A stretch of DNA of 64,000 nt from Marinobacter halophilus (GTDB lineage: Bacteria > Pseudomonadota > Gammaproteobacteria > Pseudomonadales > Oleiphilaceae). The translations under genes were made by a program, and so were the position numbers. Shown here in pieces: positions 39,316-49,149 of this stretch. Numbering within the stretch: position 1 is the stretch's first letter; each line of letters starts with the position of its first letter. The DNA lies in NCBI RefSeq assembly GCF_003007685.1, contig NZ_PXNN01000014.1, positions 1 to 64,000 on the forward strand, written 5' to 3'. Below the pieces are notes generated by a model. That model saw only the letters and a program-made list of their open reading frames with translations, had not been told where the DNA came from and searched no databases.

Positions 39316-39349
39316 GTTTGGTAGCTCCGCTCGGGAGGGAGCTCCAAAC
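39316..39349. other. Stem-loop between the chemoreceptor and tmm
   Basis: GTTTGG-T-AGCTCC (39316-39328) pairs with GGAGCTCCAAAC (39338-39349) with one bulged T and a 9-nt loop. There is no T tract. It sits between two convergent genes and may act as a weak terminator or be a repeat remnant. Confidence 0.45.
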
Positions 39350-39423
39350 CTCGTGCCGCTGCTCAGAGGCAGGGTTCAGAAAACGGCGCCTCGAGCTTTA
39401 CGGTCATTTCCTCCGAAATAGCC

Positions 39424-40806
39424 TCAGTGTTCCAGCGCCGGAACTTCTTGCGGTTCGCTTGGTAGCTCTTCGCTAAGGAAGGTTTCGAGGGAGTCGTCCA
39501 TCGCCTGCATCCACGGCGTGTGGTGGGCCGGTGCGAGGGTGCCGGTGAGGGTTGAGCGGTAACTCTTGTTGCGATAGCCGAGAATGTCCGCTTCTTTGTG
39601 GTGTTCCCATTGTTTGAAAATCTCGGCCACGCCCTCGACGTCGAAGGTTGGGTAGTCGGTGGGTTGCAAGAGATCGCGGATATAGGCGGCCTGGAAATCG
39701 ATGGCCTGGAACGGATTTTCGACGCCTTGTTCCTGCTTGACCCAGTCTGCGCTGTCGGCGGCCATGGCGGACTCATCTGGCAGGCTTATTCGGCCCATGA
39801 TCACATCACGCGCGTACCAGGCCTGAGCATCGAACATATTAAAGGTGTAGTACTGATCCTGCATGCCCAGGAATACCAACTTCGGGTTCTTCTCAAGAAA
39901 GATGCCCTTGTATAGGGCTTCTGGGTAGAGCCGGTTGTGAGTGTTCAGGGTCAGCTCGTCGGGAAGGAACGGGAAGTGGTGTTGGTAGCCGGTGCAGAGA
40001 ATAATGGCGTCCACATTCTGGCTGCTGCCGTCCTTGAAATAGGCCGTTTTTCCGACCACCTTGGTGAGCAGTGGCCTTTCGGTAAAAGAGTCGGGCCAGT
40101 CGAAGCCCATGGGCTGGCTGCGGTAGCTGAAGGTGACCGATTTCGCGCCGTATTTATGGCACTGGGTGCCGATGTCTTCAGCAGAATAGCTGCTACCGAT
40201 CAGCAGAAGGTCCTTGCCGGCGAATTCGCAGGCGTCGCGAAAATCATGGGCATGCAATACCCGGCCCGGGAACTGGTTGAGACCTTCAAAATAAGGCGCG
40301 TTAGGCGTCGAGAAGTGACCAGTGGCCACGACCACATAATCGAACTCTTCAGTGCTCAGTTGGTCTTCTTTGAGATCCCTTACGGTGACCGCGAATTTGC
40401 CAGTTTTCTCGGTATAGTCCACCCAGTGTACCGCCGTATCAAAGCGGATGTACTGACGTGCACCGCTCTTCTCAACTCGGCCCATGATGTAATCCCGGAG
40501 CACTGCCCGGGGCGGGTAGGAGGGAATGGGTCGGCCGAAATGTTCCTCGAAGCTATAATCCGCAAACTCCAGGCATTCTTTCGGGCCATTCGACCAGAGG
40601 TAGCGATACATGCTGCCGTGCACAGGTTCACCGTAGGCATCAAGGCCGGTGCGCCAGGTGTAGTTCCATAGCCCGCCCAGATCACTTTGTTTTTCGTAGC
40701 AGACGATTTCAGGAATGTCGGCACCGGCGAGACGTGCTGCTTCAAAAGCGCGGATTTGGGCAAGCCCGCTGGGGCCCGCCCCAAGAACGGCGATTCGAAA
40801 GTTCAT
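39424..40806 (-). CDS. tmm: Flavin-containing monooxygenase, trimethylamine monooxygenase type
   Basis: Encodes 460 residues from ATG 40806 with AGAGGA upstream; the frame extends to 40944 without conservation. FAD-binding GAGPSG is at residues 9-14. The FMO fingerprint [11 protein letters not shown] follows (F-x-G-x3-H-x3-F pattern), then the NADPH-binding [13 protein letters not shown], which closely resembles bacterial Tmm, and the late [10 protein letters not shown]. Bacterial Tmm oxidises trimethylamine to its N-oxide with NADPH and O2, and some also act on dimethyl sulfide, a common trait in marine bacteria. No TMAO demethylase or transporter gene lies beside it. The family is certain; the substrate is inferred from the motif resemblance. 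Confidence 0.85.
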   Translation of the reverse strand: MNFRIAVLGAGPSGLAQIRAFEAARLAGADIPEIVCYEKQSDLGGLWNYTWRTGLDAYGEPVHGSMYRYLWSNGPKECLEFADYSFEEHFGRPIPSYPPRAVLRDYIMGRVEKSGARQYIRFDTAVHWVDYTEKTGKFAVTVRDLKEDQLSTEEFDYVVVATGHFSTPNAPYFEGLNQFPGRVLHAHDFRDACEFAGKDLLLIGSSYSAEDIGTQCHKYGAKSVTFSYRSQPMGFDWPDSFTERPLLTKVVGKTAYFKDGSSQNVDAIILCTGYQHHFPFLPDELTLNTHNRLYPEALYKGIFLEKNPKLVFLGMQDQYYTFNMFDAQAWYARDVIMGRISLPDESAMAADSADWVKQEQGVENPFQAIDFQAAYIRDLLQPTDYPTFDVEGVAEIFKQWEHHKEADILGYRNKSYRSTLTGTLAPAHHTPWMQAMDDSLETFLSEELPSEPQEVPALEH

Positions 40807-41324
40807 AGTTTTCCTCTGTTGTCTGGATGTGCGTCGGCTGAATGAGCGAGAGCTTGCTCGTGCGACGAAAAAGATAGTCGTGCCTTGGCTGTTCTTCCGC
40901 AGGAGCAAGGCTCTGTGAGAGCGGTTCGCGCATGCGCACGCCAAAAGCAGAATCAGCTGCGGGTAAAAAATACCCGGAGGCTTCGTTCCGTTTGCCGAGG
41001 AATAAAGGCAATTCGCTTCAGGGCGGAAAATTTTCGTTTCAGCCGAGTTGGCTGTTCTGCAAGGCGTCTAAGCGTCGGCACCAGGGCAGAGCTTGAGGTG
41101 ATTTGCAAAGGCGGATCGCTGCCGCCTTTTGGGGTGATTCGGTAAATCAGAAGTGAAATCTTAACACAGAACGGAAGTTCTTGTGGTTTAAGCGAGCCTT
41201 AGTTCGCTCCAGGTGTCAAAAAACCGGCGAATTTTACTCCCTAAAAATGACGCTATTCGCATCATAGGTTGTCCAGATTTTATAGAATTTCACAAAATCG
41301 ACGACAAACTGGTGCAAGAAAGAT
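40807..41324. other. Long intergenic region upstream of tmm and the FN3 lipoprotein gene
   Basis: No gene was seen in this 518-base gap between divergent genes. It contains the small hairpin CGGGTA-AAAAA-TACCCG (40960-40976) and a terminator-like hairpin at 41107-41130. Promoters of both flanking genes must lie here, but no confident -35/-10 pair was picked out. A small RNA ending at the hairpin is possible. Confidence 0.4.
41107..41130. terminator. Orphan terminator-like hairpin
   Basis: AAAGGCGG (41107-41114) pairs with CCGCCTTT (41122-41129) around a 7-nt loop, with short T runs on both strands. No annotated gene ends here in either direction. Confidence 0.5.
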
Positions 41325-41768
41325 ATGAAACGCGTCATCAAAATGTCAAAGGCATGGACTGCTGCGTTTTTCTTCGGGATCGTTCTTACAGGTTGCGGCG
41401 GCGGAGGCTCCGATGGCGGCTCAGCCAACTCTTCCGGGTCATCGACCGCCGGGTCTGAGGCTGGTTCTTCCAGTGTGGTGGCCGAGGCTCCGCGCTCAGC
41501 GGTTCTGAGTTGGTCTGCGCCCGCGACTCGAGTTAACGGTACGGGTATTGCGATGGGCGAGCTGGACAAGTACGTTATCCGTTATGGTCAGGATGTTGAT
41601 GACTTGTCCGGTGAAGTGATGATCGGCGAGGCCGACAGCTATCCGGAGATGTCCTACATTGTTGAGAATCTGGACAGCGGCACCTGGTACTTCACAATTC
41701 AGGTGCTGGATAAAGAAGGTCTTGTCAGCGAACCATCAGAACCGGTTAGCAAAACCATCCGTAGCTGA
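41325..41768 (+). CDS. Lipoprotein with fibronectin type III-like domain
   Basis: Encodes 147 residues. A signal peptide ends in the lipobox LTGC (Cys24), followed by a Gly/Ser-rich linker (GGGGSDGGSANSSGSSTAGS) typical of surface lipoproteins. The last 90 residues form an FN3-like beta-sandwich: AVLSWSAPATRVNGT, YVIRYGQ, and WYFTIQVLDKEGLVSEPSE. No enzymatic motif. It is a probable outer-membrane-attached binding protein. It ends 4 bases from the convergent histidine kinase gene. Confidence 0.82.
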   Translation: MKRVIKMSKAWTAAFFFGIVLTGCGGGGSDGGSANSSGSSTAGSEAGSSSVVAEAPRSAVLSWSAPATRVNGTGIAMGELDKYVIRYGQDVDDLSGEVMIGEADSYPEMSYIVENLDSGTWYFTIQVLDKEGLVSEPSEPVSKTIRS

Positions 41769-41772
41769 TCAG

Positions 41773-44340
41773 TCAGGGCATAGGGTCGGCGATCGGTAAT
41801 TTCAATGTGAAGGTGGTGCCTTCGCCCGGCTCGGAATCAACTGTTATCTCTCCCTGGTGTTTTTCAACCACGGTTTTCACAAATGACAGGCCGAGGCCCG
41901 TACCGTGGTTGCCTGTTAGTTCGCTTCGCTTTTGCCTGTGGTAACGATCAAACAGCTGCGGCAACTCGTCCCGATCGATACCGCTGCCCTCGTCGGAGAT
42001 CGCCAGGCAGGCCAGATAGCCAGCACGGTAAACCTGAACGGTGATGGCCGAACCTTCAGGGCTGTACTGCACCGCATTGGTCATCAGGTTGATCACCGCC
42101 CGTTCCAGCAATTCCGCGTTCCCTTTCAGCCAGAGATCCTCCGTACCTGCAACCACCAAGCTGATCCGCTTTTCCTGCGCCTGTTCGCACACGCTGTCGC
42201 GAGCATTCTCCACGATCGCCAGAAACTCACATTCGTAGAAGCGGGTTTCGGTCAGCTGCTCGGCGCGGGCCAGTTGCACGAACTCTTCAGCGAGGTGATA
42301 GCTGCGCCGAGCCAGTCTGCCCAATTGTTCCAGCTGACTTGCATCGATGTGGCTTGGATCTCGTTTCAGTTGCTCGATCAGGGCCAGTTGCGAAACGAGG
42401 GGTGAGCGAACGTCGTGAGAAATAAAGTCGATGGCTTCGCGGTGCTGGCGTTGTTGCTCTCGCAGCTCTGAAATGTCGGAGATGTTGGCAATAATCCCGG
42501 ATTGCTTGTTGTCGGGCAGAGCAAAGGGCGCCAGGTGAATCAGGAAATCTTTGTTGTGGATTTTCAAGTCCACAGTCCGGCTCTGCTGCAGTGTCAGGGT
42601 TTCGGCGACGGTTTCATGCCAGGGCGCAAGTTCGCGCGGGTCATGGCCTTCGAGCAAGCGGGTCAATGGCAGGCCGCTGAGACTGGGCATGGGTTCCCGG
42701 AACCAGGCTTCAATATGTCGGTTGGCAAAGCGAATAACGCCGAGTTCGTCGGTGACGATGATGCCATCGGGCATGTGCTCGAAACTGTGGCTTATGAAGG
42801 CTTGCATTTGCCGGAGGCGATCGGTTGCCGTTCGCACTCTTTCGATTCGATTGGAAATGTTTTCCTGAGTGCCCGGTTTGTTTTTTTGCTGGAGGGTGTC
42901 TTCCAGTTTGAGTTTCTGAAGGTAGAGCTGGATGACTTCCCGGCTGAGATCGTCTGGCAGGGTCAGGCCAAGCACATACCTTGCGCCGCTGCGGATCAGG
43001 TATATCCAGCTTTGATTACCAAGGTGAACCCACTGCCCCGGCTCGCTGAATCCTGGGGCATCCCGGAGGATCATGCGATTTACCGCCAGCAGGTCTTCGC
43101 CTTCAGCCAGCAGCCAGCCCTGTGGTTGCAGCAAAGAGCACAGGTGTTCCATTAGTTGCATCGGGTGGCGGCGGGAGGGTTCCGGTAATGACAGTTGCGG
43201 GATCCTGGCCATGTCGTCCAGTTGACGGTTCAGAAAGCGGTTGGTCATGGCAAGGCGCAGACCGGTGGCGACCGGAAAGGCGATCATGGGCAGGAACGCT
43301 GCGTTGGCCGCCGAGAGGTGAACCTGAAAGCTGCGTAGGGCAATAAAATACGTACCCAGTACCAATATAAAGCTGCCTGCGCAGGCAGCAAAGGTCACCG
43401 TCGGCTTCAGTCTTGGTAAGGTGTTGACCAAAATGAGCAGTATCGCGAGCGCCATCGCCAGCGACAGCCACTGAGGCGCACGCGAGATCAGTAGTGATTG
43501 ACGGCTGGCGGAATAGACGTTGGCGTGGAATTCTACGCCACTCATCGGGCGGCTGAGGCCAGAGAAGGGTGTGCTTAATACATCGCGGAAGCCTGCGGCG
43601 GTTGCGCCAATGAACACGGTCTTGCCAGCAAACAGCTCTGGTGCCGCCGGTTGGCGAAGTACGTCTGCATAGGGGTAGGCTGGCAGGGTGTCTGCGCCAC
43701 CGGCCAGCGGTACCAGTCTGAACTCATTGCGCACGTTGGTGTAAGCGGGTGCGTCCGTGTCAACCAGGGGCCCCGAGGTTTGATCTTGCGCAGCGATAGC
43801 CAGTGCCGGCCTTTGCTGGTGGCCAAGGCTGTTGTAAAGATACAGGCCTCGCGCAACGCCGTCTTCGTCCAGTTCGACATGAACGTGACCGAGTGCGGAG
43901 GCGGCTTGTTCCAGCGGCGGCGTTGGCAGTTGTTCGCGAATCAGATGGCGGTCGGTGGCTGGCGAATAGTGAATGGGCAGAACCACGCTGCCATGGCGCG
44001 CCATGGCGTCCGCAAGGGTCTGGTCGTTGCCGGTCGGCTCAGAAAACAGAATGTCGAAGACAATGGTTTGTGCTCCAGCTTCACCAAGCCGGTTGATCAG
44101 GTCAGCATGAAGACTGCGATCCCAAGGCCAGCGGCCCAAGACATCAAGGCTGTGTTCATCGATGGTGACGAGGACAACGCCATGGTCAACCGGTGCAGGC
44201 CAGGTGGTGATGGCGTTATCGTAAAGCCAGGCATCGACCCGCCAGGGCAAGGTTGTGGTCTGGATCAGCAACAGTATGCCTGTGAGCAGAAGGCCCAGAG
44301 ACAAGGGTGTTGTTTTTAATGATAACCAATCCCTTCTCAT
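41773..44340 (-). CDS. CHASE2-PAS sensor histidine kinase
   Basis: An 855-residue membrane kinase: transmembrane helix at about 12-28, extracytoplasmic CHASE2 domain (about 35-285, including GRWPWDRSLHADLINRLGE and FIGATAAGFRDVL), three transmembrane helices (about 290-365), a PAS domain (about 515-625), then HisKA with phospho-acceptor His642 in DFISHDVRSPLVSQ. HATPase boxes follow: NLMTNAVQYSPEG (N), DEGSGIDRDELPQLFDRY (G1) and GTGLGLSFVKTV (G2). It is the last gene of an operon with the response regulator and the LysM/FecR protein, so the three probably form one signalling chain sensing a periplasmic or envelope cue. The stimulus is unknown. Confidence 0.9.
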   Translation of the reverse strand: MRRDWLSLKTTPLSLGLLLTGILLLIQTTTLPWRVDAWLYDNAITTWPAPVDHGVVLVTIDEHSLDVLGRWPWDRSLHADLINRLGEAGAQTIVFDILFSEPTGNDQTLADAMARHGSVVLPIHYSPATDRHLIREQLPTPPLEQAASALGHVHVELDEDGVARGLYLYNSLGHQQRPALAIAAQDQTSGPLVDTDAPAYTNVRNEFRLVPLAGGADTLPAYPYADVLRQPAAPELFAGKTVFIGATAAGFRDVLSTPFSGLSRPMSGVEFHANVYSASRQSLLISRAPQWLSLAMALAILLILVNTLPRLKPTVTFAACAGSFILVLGTYFIALRSFQVHLSAANAAFLPMIAFPVATGLRLAMTNRFLNRQLDDMARIPQLSLPEPSRRHPMQLMEHLCSLLQPQGWLLAEGEDLLAVNRMILRDAPGFSEPGQWVHLGNQSWIYLIRSGARYVLGLTLPDDLSREVIQLYLQKLKLEDTLQQKNKPGTQENISNRIERVRTATDRLRQMQAFISHSFEHMPDGIIVTDELGVIRFANRHIEAWFREPMPSLSGLPLTRLLEGHDPRELAPWHETVAETLTLQQSRTVDLKIHNKDFLIHLAPFALPDNKQSGIIANISDISELREQQRQHREAIDFISHDVRSPLVSQLALIEQLKRDPSHIDASQLEQLGRLARRSYHLAEEFVQLARAEQLTETRFYECEFLAIVENARDSVCEQAQEKRISLVVAGTEDLWLKGNAELLERAVINLMTNAVQYSPEGSAITVQVYRAGYLACLAISDEGSGIDRDELPQLFDRYHRQKRSELTGNHGTGLGLSFVKTVVEKHQGEITVDSEPGEGTTFTLKLPIADPMP

Positions 44341-44373
44341 GGGCCGTGCTGTTCGTTCTGGTAGTGAAGTGGC

Positions 44374-46008
44374 TTAATCCAGGTATAACTCCCTCCCTGG
44401 GCCCCACCGGCTTGCCAGTGGTCCATCAGAAAGAGCTTTGACGCGCACAAAATACCTTCTTCCGGGAATCAGGCGCAAGGCCGCCGTGGTATCTGCAACG
44501 TTTGCCTCCTTTATGATGTTGTTGAAAGCGGGCTCCTCGGCCAGCTGGAGTCGGTAATCTTTGGCGGTATCCACCTTTTCCCAGAATACCCGCACCTGGC
44601 TGTCAATGTAGTTGATGCTGATGATCCGGACCGGCGGCAGGGTACCGTTCACCACCAGCGTTCGTGTTGACGATGTGGCCACCGAATTGCCACCGGCTTC
44701 ACTCACCACACGCCAGAAATACTGGCCCGGGCTCAATGGCCGGGCGGGCAGCGCGCGATTATCCGGTGCCCACTCGCTGGCTGTGATCAGCCGCTGGAAC
44801 TCTTCGTCCTCTGCGATTTCAACCCGGGCGACTTCGTTGGTCCCGTTCAGCTGCCAGAGAAATTCAGGCATATCGTCATTTACGCCTTCACCTTCTTCGG
44901 GCGAAATAAGATCTGGTGTACGTGCCTGCAGATCTACCTCGACTGATGCAACTGCTGGCATGCCAATAATGCCATGTTGATCAAGCGCGGCCAGCTGAAT
45001 CTCGTAGCGGCCGTTGTCGAGCTGGCTGATGTCAAAGCGTGCCTCTGCGGTATCTTTGCTTTGAAGCCAAGCGCCACCGTCTTCCTCAAAGATATTGACC
45101 CGATATCGGTTGGCACCGTTTGGCTGCCAGCTGAGTTCCGCCGGCAGCCGTTTGAGCACCGGTGCGATCGGGTTAAGCCCCGGGGCTGGTGGCAGTCGGC
45201 GAATGCTCATGGGCTCGGAACCTGAGGTAGACACGCTGGCGCCGAAACCGGCCGGTACCCGGCGGGTCTGACCTGGCTGGCCAAAGTCGACAACGCCTTC
45301 GGTGACCTGAACGCTGCTGCCGTTGGCCGAGGTCTGCATGGAGAATACGGTGCCGCGCACGGCAGCCACTGCCGACGGGGTCTCTATTTCAAACCTTGAG
45401 CCATCCTCCATTACCGGTTTGATGCGGGTGTGTACTTCGCCACGCTGAAGCCTCAAGCGAGTGTCGGCCATGCCGGCTTTACCGTATTGGGTAAGCTGGT
45501 TGAAGATCAATCGGGAGTTGGGTGACATACGAAGCTCCGAGCCATCCGCCAAAACGATGGTGGCGGTGCCAGCCGCAGAGATCACTTCATCACCAACCCG
45601 AATGATCGAGTTTTCGGTCAGCGGAGATTTCTGGCCACTGTTGCCGGACACATGGAGTACGTTGCCACTGACAGAGCTGGCGGTGGCAGGTTTTGGCTGG
45701 CGCTTGAGCCAGCTCAGTGGAATGCGAATCTGCTCACCACCAGACAAGGTGGCATCGCCGGTAAGATTGTTGTGCTGCACAAGTTGGTTCAGGTTGATGC
45801 GATCGGTTAGCAGCATCTGGGCGATGTCGGTGAGGGTTTCACCGGAACGCAGCGTGTAAATCCATTCCGGGGCGCTCGAAGTTTGTTGGGGCTGCGCGGA
45901 AGCGGACCCTCTTGCCACAGAGATATCGGCGCAAACCACGCCTGACAAAAAGCTGAGGGCCAGCAGCAGGAGCCATCCCGCTGCACCACGGCGGTTGAGC
46001 TCAAGCAT
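44374..46008 (-). CDS. LysM and FecR domain periplasmic protein
   Basis: Encodes 544 residues from ATG 46008 (LELNRRGAAGWLLLL signal peptide); ATG 46044 in frame is an alternative. A LysM domain (about 48-100: YTLRSGETLTDIAQMLL) should bind peptidoglycan. A FecR domain follows (about 125-240), with VLADGSELRMSPNSRL and IETPSAVAAVRGTVF. The C-terminal half carries FN3-like repeats (ELSWQPNGANRYRVNIFEED and similar). The start overlaps the response-regulator stop by 8 nt, and the CHASE2 kinase follows 33 nt later. FecR-type domains relay signals across the periplasm, so the protein may present cell-wall status to the CHASE2 sensor. Domains are seen; the role is inferred. Confidence 0.85.
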   Translation of the reverse strand: MLELNRRGAAGWLLLLALSFLSGVVCADISVARGSASAQPQQTSSAPEWIYTLRSGETLTDIAQMLLTDRINLNQLVQHNNLTGDATLSGGEQIRIPLSWLKRQPKPATASSVSGNVLHVSGNSGQKSPLTENSIIRVGDEVISAAGTATIVLADGSELRMSPNSRLIFNQLTQYGKAGMADTRLRLQRGEVHTRIKPVMEDGSRFEIETPSAVAAVRGTVFSMQTSANGSSVQVTEGVVDFGQPGQTRRVPAGFGASVSTSGSEPMSIRRLPPAPGLNPIAPVLKRLPAELSWQPNGANRYRVNIFEEDGGAWLQSKDTAEARFDISQLDNGRYEIQLAALDQHGIIGMPAVASVEVDLQARTPDLISPEEGEGVNDDMPEFLWQLNGTNEVARVEIAEDEEFQRLITASEWAPDNRALPARPLSPGQYFWRVVSEAGGNSVATSSTRTLVVNGTLPPVRIISINYIDSQVRVFWEKVDTAKDYRLQLAEEPAFNNIIKEANVADTTAALRLIPGRRYFVRVKALSDGPLASRWGPGRELYLD

Positions 46009-46729
46009 TGGCTGCGCGATCTTCGTTGGTCTCGGTTGTTTCATTGGCTCTGATGGCTTCCAGGCGATAGCCGCGCTGATAAATGGTCTTGATCCGGAAA
46101 CCGTTCTCGGGATTGACGCCCAGTCGGCGTCGTAATCGGCTCATGTGGGTGTCTACCGTTCGGGTATTGATGTCCCGTGCCAGCCCCCAGACACGTTCAA
46201 GCAACATTTCTCTGGTCAGCAGGCGGCCCTGGTTCTGGAAGAGAAACAACGTCAGATCAAAGTCCTTGTCAGTCAAGGTCAAGAGTTCACCGTGCAGCAA
46301 GATGACTCGCTGGCGGGTGTTCACCTCGAATGGGCCATACACCAGCACCTCTTTGTCGCTGTCTGGATTGCTCCGGCGGGCCAGGGCGTGAATTCTGGCA
46401 ATCAGTTCGGCTGCCCGGGCAGGCTTTGACAGGTAGTCATCGGCGCCGGCATCGAGTGCGCATACAATATCGACTTCGCTGTCCCGTTGGGTCAGGAAGA
46501 CGGCAGGTATCGACCAGTTCAGCTGAGACCGCACGTTTTTCAGCACGTCAATGCCGGTCATGTCCGGTATTTGCCAGTCCAGAATGATCAGATCGTAACT
46601 GCGGTGCAGCACCGCTCCAAGAAACGATTGTCCGGTAGCAAAGCTGTCACAGTCGTGACCTTTCTCGGCCAGAATGGCCTGTATGTGTTGCGCTTGTTCA
46701 TGTTCATCTTCAAGCAGAGCAATGCGCAT
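46001..46729 (-). CDS. OmpR-family response regulator
   Basis: Encodes 242 residues. The receiver domain has acidic ED at 8-9, phospho-acceptor Asp51 in DLIILDWQIPDMTG and Lys in YLSKPARAAEL. The winged-helix DNA-binding domain (about 130-228) ends in RTVDTHMSRLRRRLGV and the hairpin IYQRGYRLE. It is the first gene of the operon, followed by the LysM/FecR protein (8-nt overlap) and the CHASE2 kinase, its likely partner. The promoter should be in 46730-46844. Confidence 0.93.
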   Translation of the reverse strand: MRIALLEDEHEQAQHIQAILAEKGHDCDSFATGQSFLGAVLHRSYDLIILDWQIPDMTGIDVLKNVRSQLNWSIPAVFLTQRDSEVDIVCALDAGADDYLSKPARAAELIARIHALARRSNPDSDKEVLVYGPFEVNTRQRVILLHGELLTLTDKDFDLTLFLFQNQGRLLTREMLLERVWGLARDINTRTVDTHMSRLRRRLGVNPENGFRIKTIYQRGYRLEAIRANETTETNEDRAANA

Positions 46730-46844
46730 TAATCCTGGCCCTCAATGGTGTTGACCGGTTTGGTTTGCCTGTCCGCAACGTGGTATCGGACCACGATGCA
46801 GTATTTCGTAATTGTCCCAAAAAATGAGCTTGTATTCAGTAGTG

Positions 46845-49025
46845 TTATGTAGAGTTCCGTAACGGCAGCGCAGGTTTACCATCAACGTCATTGACCGTTT
46901 GACGGCAGGTGGGGAAATTACTGCAGCCCCAGAACCAGCCTTTTTTGCTTTGCCGCCTGACCAACGGCGAAAAACAGTGCGGGCAGGGGATGGGTTTTTG
47001 CCCGGTTCCGTCCTCAGGCTGGCTGTCTTCTAGGGGGCGGGTGCCCTTGCAGTTCGGGTAACGGGTACAGGCGAAGAAACGACCGAATTTACCCTCCCTC
47101 GCGACCATGGGTGCCCGACATTTCGGGCAGTGAACGCTGCTTTCGCTGACGCTGTCACTGGCGCTATGCCCTTTTGTGGCAGGGGATGGCGCGCGGTTGA
47201 TCACTTCCCGGATTTCACCCTTCAAGGCTTCAAGGAACAGCCTTGGGTCATCTTCACCGCGCCGGATGCCTTCCAGTGTGGCTTCCCAGACTGCCGTCCG
47301 GTCGGGTGTGCGGATGCTGTCCGGCAGCGCTGCGATCAGGGCTTTGCCTTTATCGGTGGCGCGGATGTGGCGCCTGTCCCGGTATAGATAATCGCGCCGG
47401 AACAGGATATCGATGATCGCGGCACGAGTGGCCTCGGTGCCCAGGCCGTCGGTGTCCCGCAGAGTTTTGCGCAGCTCCGGCGCCGAGACAAAGCGGGCAA
47501 TGTTGGTCATTGCCGACAACAGAGTGGAGTCGGTAAAATGTTGCGGTGGCTGGGTTTTGCGTTCTTTTATCTCAGCGCTGCGGCAGGTGACCGGCTCGCG
47601 TTTTTCCAGTCGCGGTAGCGGTGGCTTCTCCGCTTCGCTCTTGCCCTCTTTGAGTTTCAGCTCCAGAGCTCTCCAGCCCGGGGTCAGGATGGCGGTCTCG
47701 GTGGCCCGGAACAGATGTTCCTGAACCTTGACCGTAAGTTTGCCCTCACGGTGCACAGCATCGCCGGCAAACTGCATCAGGTAGTAGCGACTGATCAGGC
47801 TATAGATCTTCTGTTCAGCCGCAGACAGCTTGCCGCTGGGCTTGAGGCGCACGGTCGGAACGATGGCGTGATGTGCATCGACTTGCTTGTCATTCCAGGC
47901 GGCAGAGCGACGGCTGATATCCAGCTGGCCGGTAAAGGCTTCCAGTTCGCCGGAGACCCGGCCAATGGCGCGGATCACCTGTTCCCGCTGGTGGAAATGC
48001 TCCTCCGGCAGGTAGCGGCAGTCAGAGCGCGGGTAGGTGATCAGCTGGTGCCGCTCATACAGATTCTGGGCGGTGTCGAGAACGTCTTTTGCGCCCATCC
48101 GAAACAGTCGGCCTGCTTCAATCTGCAGGGCGGATAACGATAGCGGCAGCGGCGGTGGCTCGGGCCGGTCCCGAAAGCGGGATTCGGTGATGGTGCCGGG
48201 GCGGCCGTTAACCTCATGAACAATCTGCTCGGCAATGTCCCGGCTGAGCAGGCGGTTTTCCTCGTCGACGTGGTCCTGGAATCCATCACCTGGCAGCCAT
48301 CGGGCGGTGAAGGGGCTCTGGTCGGTCTCGTCTTCGCTGGCCTGGAACTGGCCTTCAATGCGGAACCAGGGCTTGGCTTTGAAGTCTTCGATGGTGTTGT
48401 CGCGCTCGACCACCAGGCCGAGCACCGGAGTTTGCACTCGGCCGACCGAGTACACGCCCTGTTCACCCTGCTGCTGGTAAACAAGGGTGTAGAACCGGGT
48501 GAGGTTGATGCCGTAGAGCCAGTCTGCCCGTTGCCGGGCCAGGGCGGAGTGGGACAACCGCCGGAATTCTTTGTTGTCTCTCGGAGCCTGAATGGCGCGG
48601 GCGACGGCCTTGGGCGTGAGGTCGTTGATGAGAATGCGTTTGACCGGCGCCTGGGTGCCGACGAACTTCAGGACTTCGTCCACCAATAGCTGGCCTTCGC
48701 GATCGGGGTCGCCGGCGTGGGTGATCAGGGTGGCCTGGCGGATCAGGGATTCCAGCACGCTGAGCTGTTGTTTAACGCTGTCTTTGGGGGTGAGCTGCCA
48801 GGGGTCCGGGAACATGGGGAGGTCTTCCTGGCGCCATTTTTTCCAGGCCTGGTTGTAGCGGGCGGGCTCGGCCGGCTCCAGCAGGTGGCCGATGCACCAG
48901 CTGACGGTAACGGCGTCTTTGCCTTGGCCGCAGCGGATCCAGCCCTGGCCCTTTTGATGGGGCTCGGGGAGGGCGGCGGCGATGGCTCTGGCCAGGCTCG
49001 GTTTTTCAGCGATGTACAGGTGCAT
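46845..49025 (-). CDS. topB: DNA topoisomerase III
   Basis: Encodes 726 residues from ATG 49025 (MHLYIAEKPSLARAIAAA); the frame stays open to 49241 through a repeat element and that extension is rejected. It is a type IA topoisomerase: TOPRIM motifs AEKPSLA and THAGDPDREGQLL, active-site Tyr in LITYPRSDCRYL, and two C-terminal C4 zinc fingers (CPKCRAPM...CTRYPNC and CPHCFSPL...CSNFPTC). It decatenates precatenanes and resolves recombination intermediates. Zinc fingers beyond the E. coli core are common in pseudomonad TopB. Divergent from bolA, with the hairpin repeat between them. Confidence 0.95.
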   Translation of the reverse strand: MHLYIAEKPSLARAIAAALPEPHQKGQGWIRCGQGKDAVTVSWCIGHLLEPAEPARYNQAWKKWRQEDLPMFPDPWQLTPKDSVKQQLSVLESLIRQATLITHAGDPDREGQLLVDEVLKFVGTQAPVKRILINDLTPKAVARAIQAPRDNKEFRRLSHSALARQRADWLYGINLTRFYTLVYQQQGEQGVYSVGRVQTPVLGLVVERDNTIEDFKAKPWFRIEGQFQASEDETDQSPFTARWLPGDGFQDHVDEENRLLSRDIAEQIVHEVNGRPGTITESRFRDRPEPPPLPLSLSALQIEAGRLFRMGAKDVLDTAQNLYERHQLITYPRSDCRYLPEEHFHQREQVIRAIGRVSGELEAFTGQLDISRRSAAWNDKQVDAHHAIVPTVRLKPSGKLSAAEQKIYSLISRYYLMQFAGDAVHREGKLTVKVQEHLFRATETAILTPGWRALELKLKEGKSEAEKPPLPRLEKREPVTCRSAEIKERKTQPPQHFTDSTLLSAMTNIARFVSAPELRKTLRDTDGLGTEATRAAIIDILFRRDYLYRDRRHIRATDKGKALIAALPDSIRTPDRTAVWEATLEGIRRGEDDPRLFLEALKGEIREVINRAPSPATKGHSASDSVSESSVHCPKCRAPMVAREGKFGRFFACTRYPNCKGTRPLEDSQPEDGTGQKPIPCPHCFSPLVRRQSKKGWFWGCSNFPTCRQTVNDVDGKPALPLRNST

Positions 49026-49149
49026 GGCTACAGGGTGTTCTTTGAATGGCATCGGAATGTGGCGGTTTGGCTGTTTTCTGTCAACCCTCTGTTCGGGATT
49101 CCGCGGTTTTGTGTAGTAGACTGGTTGTGCCGGGGGAGGCGGCTGTGAA

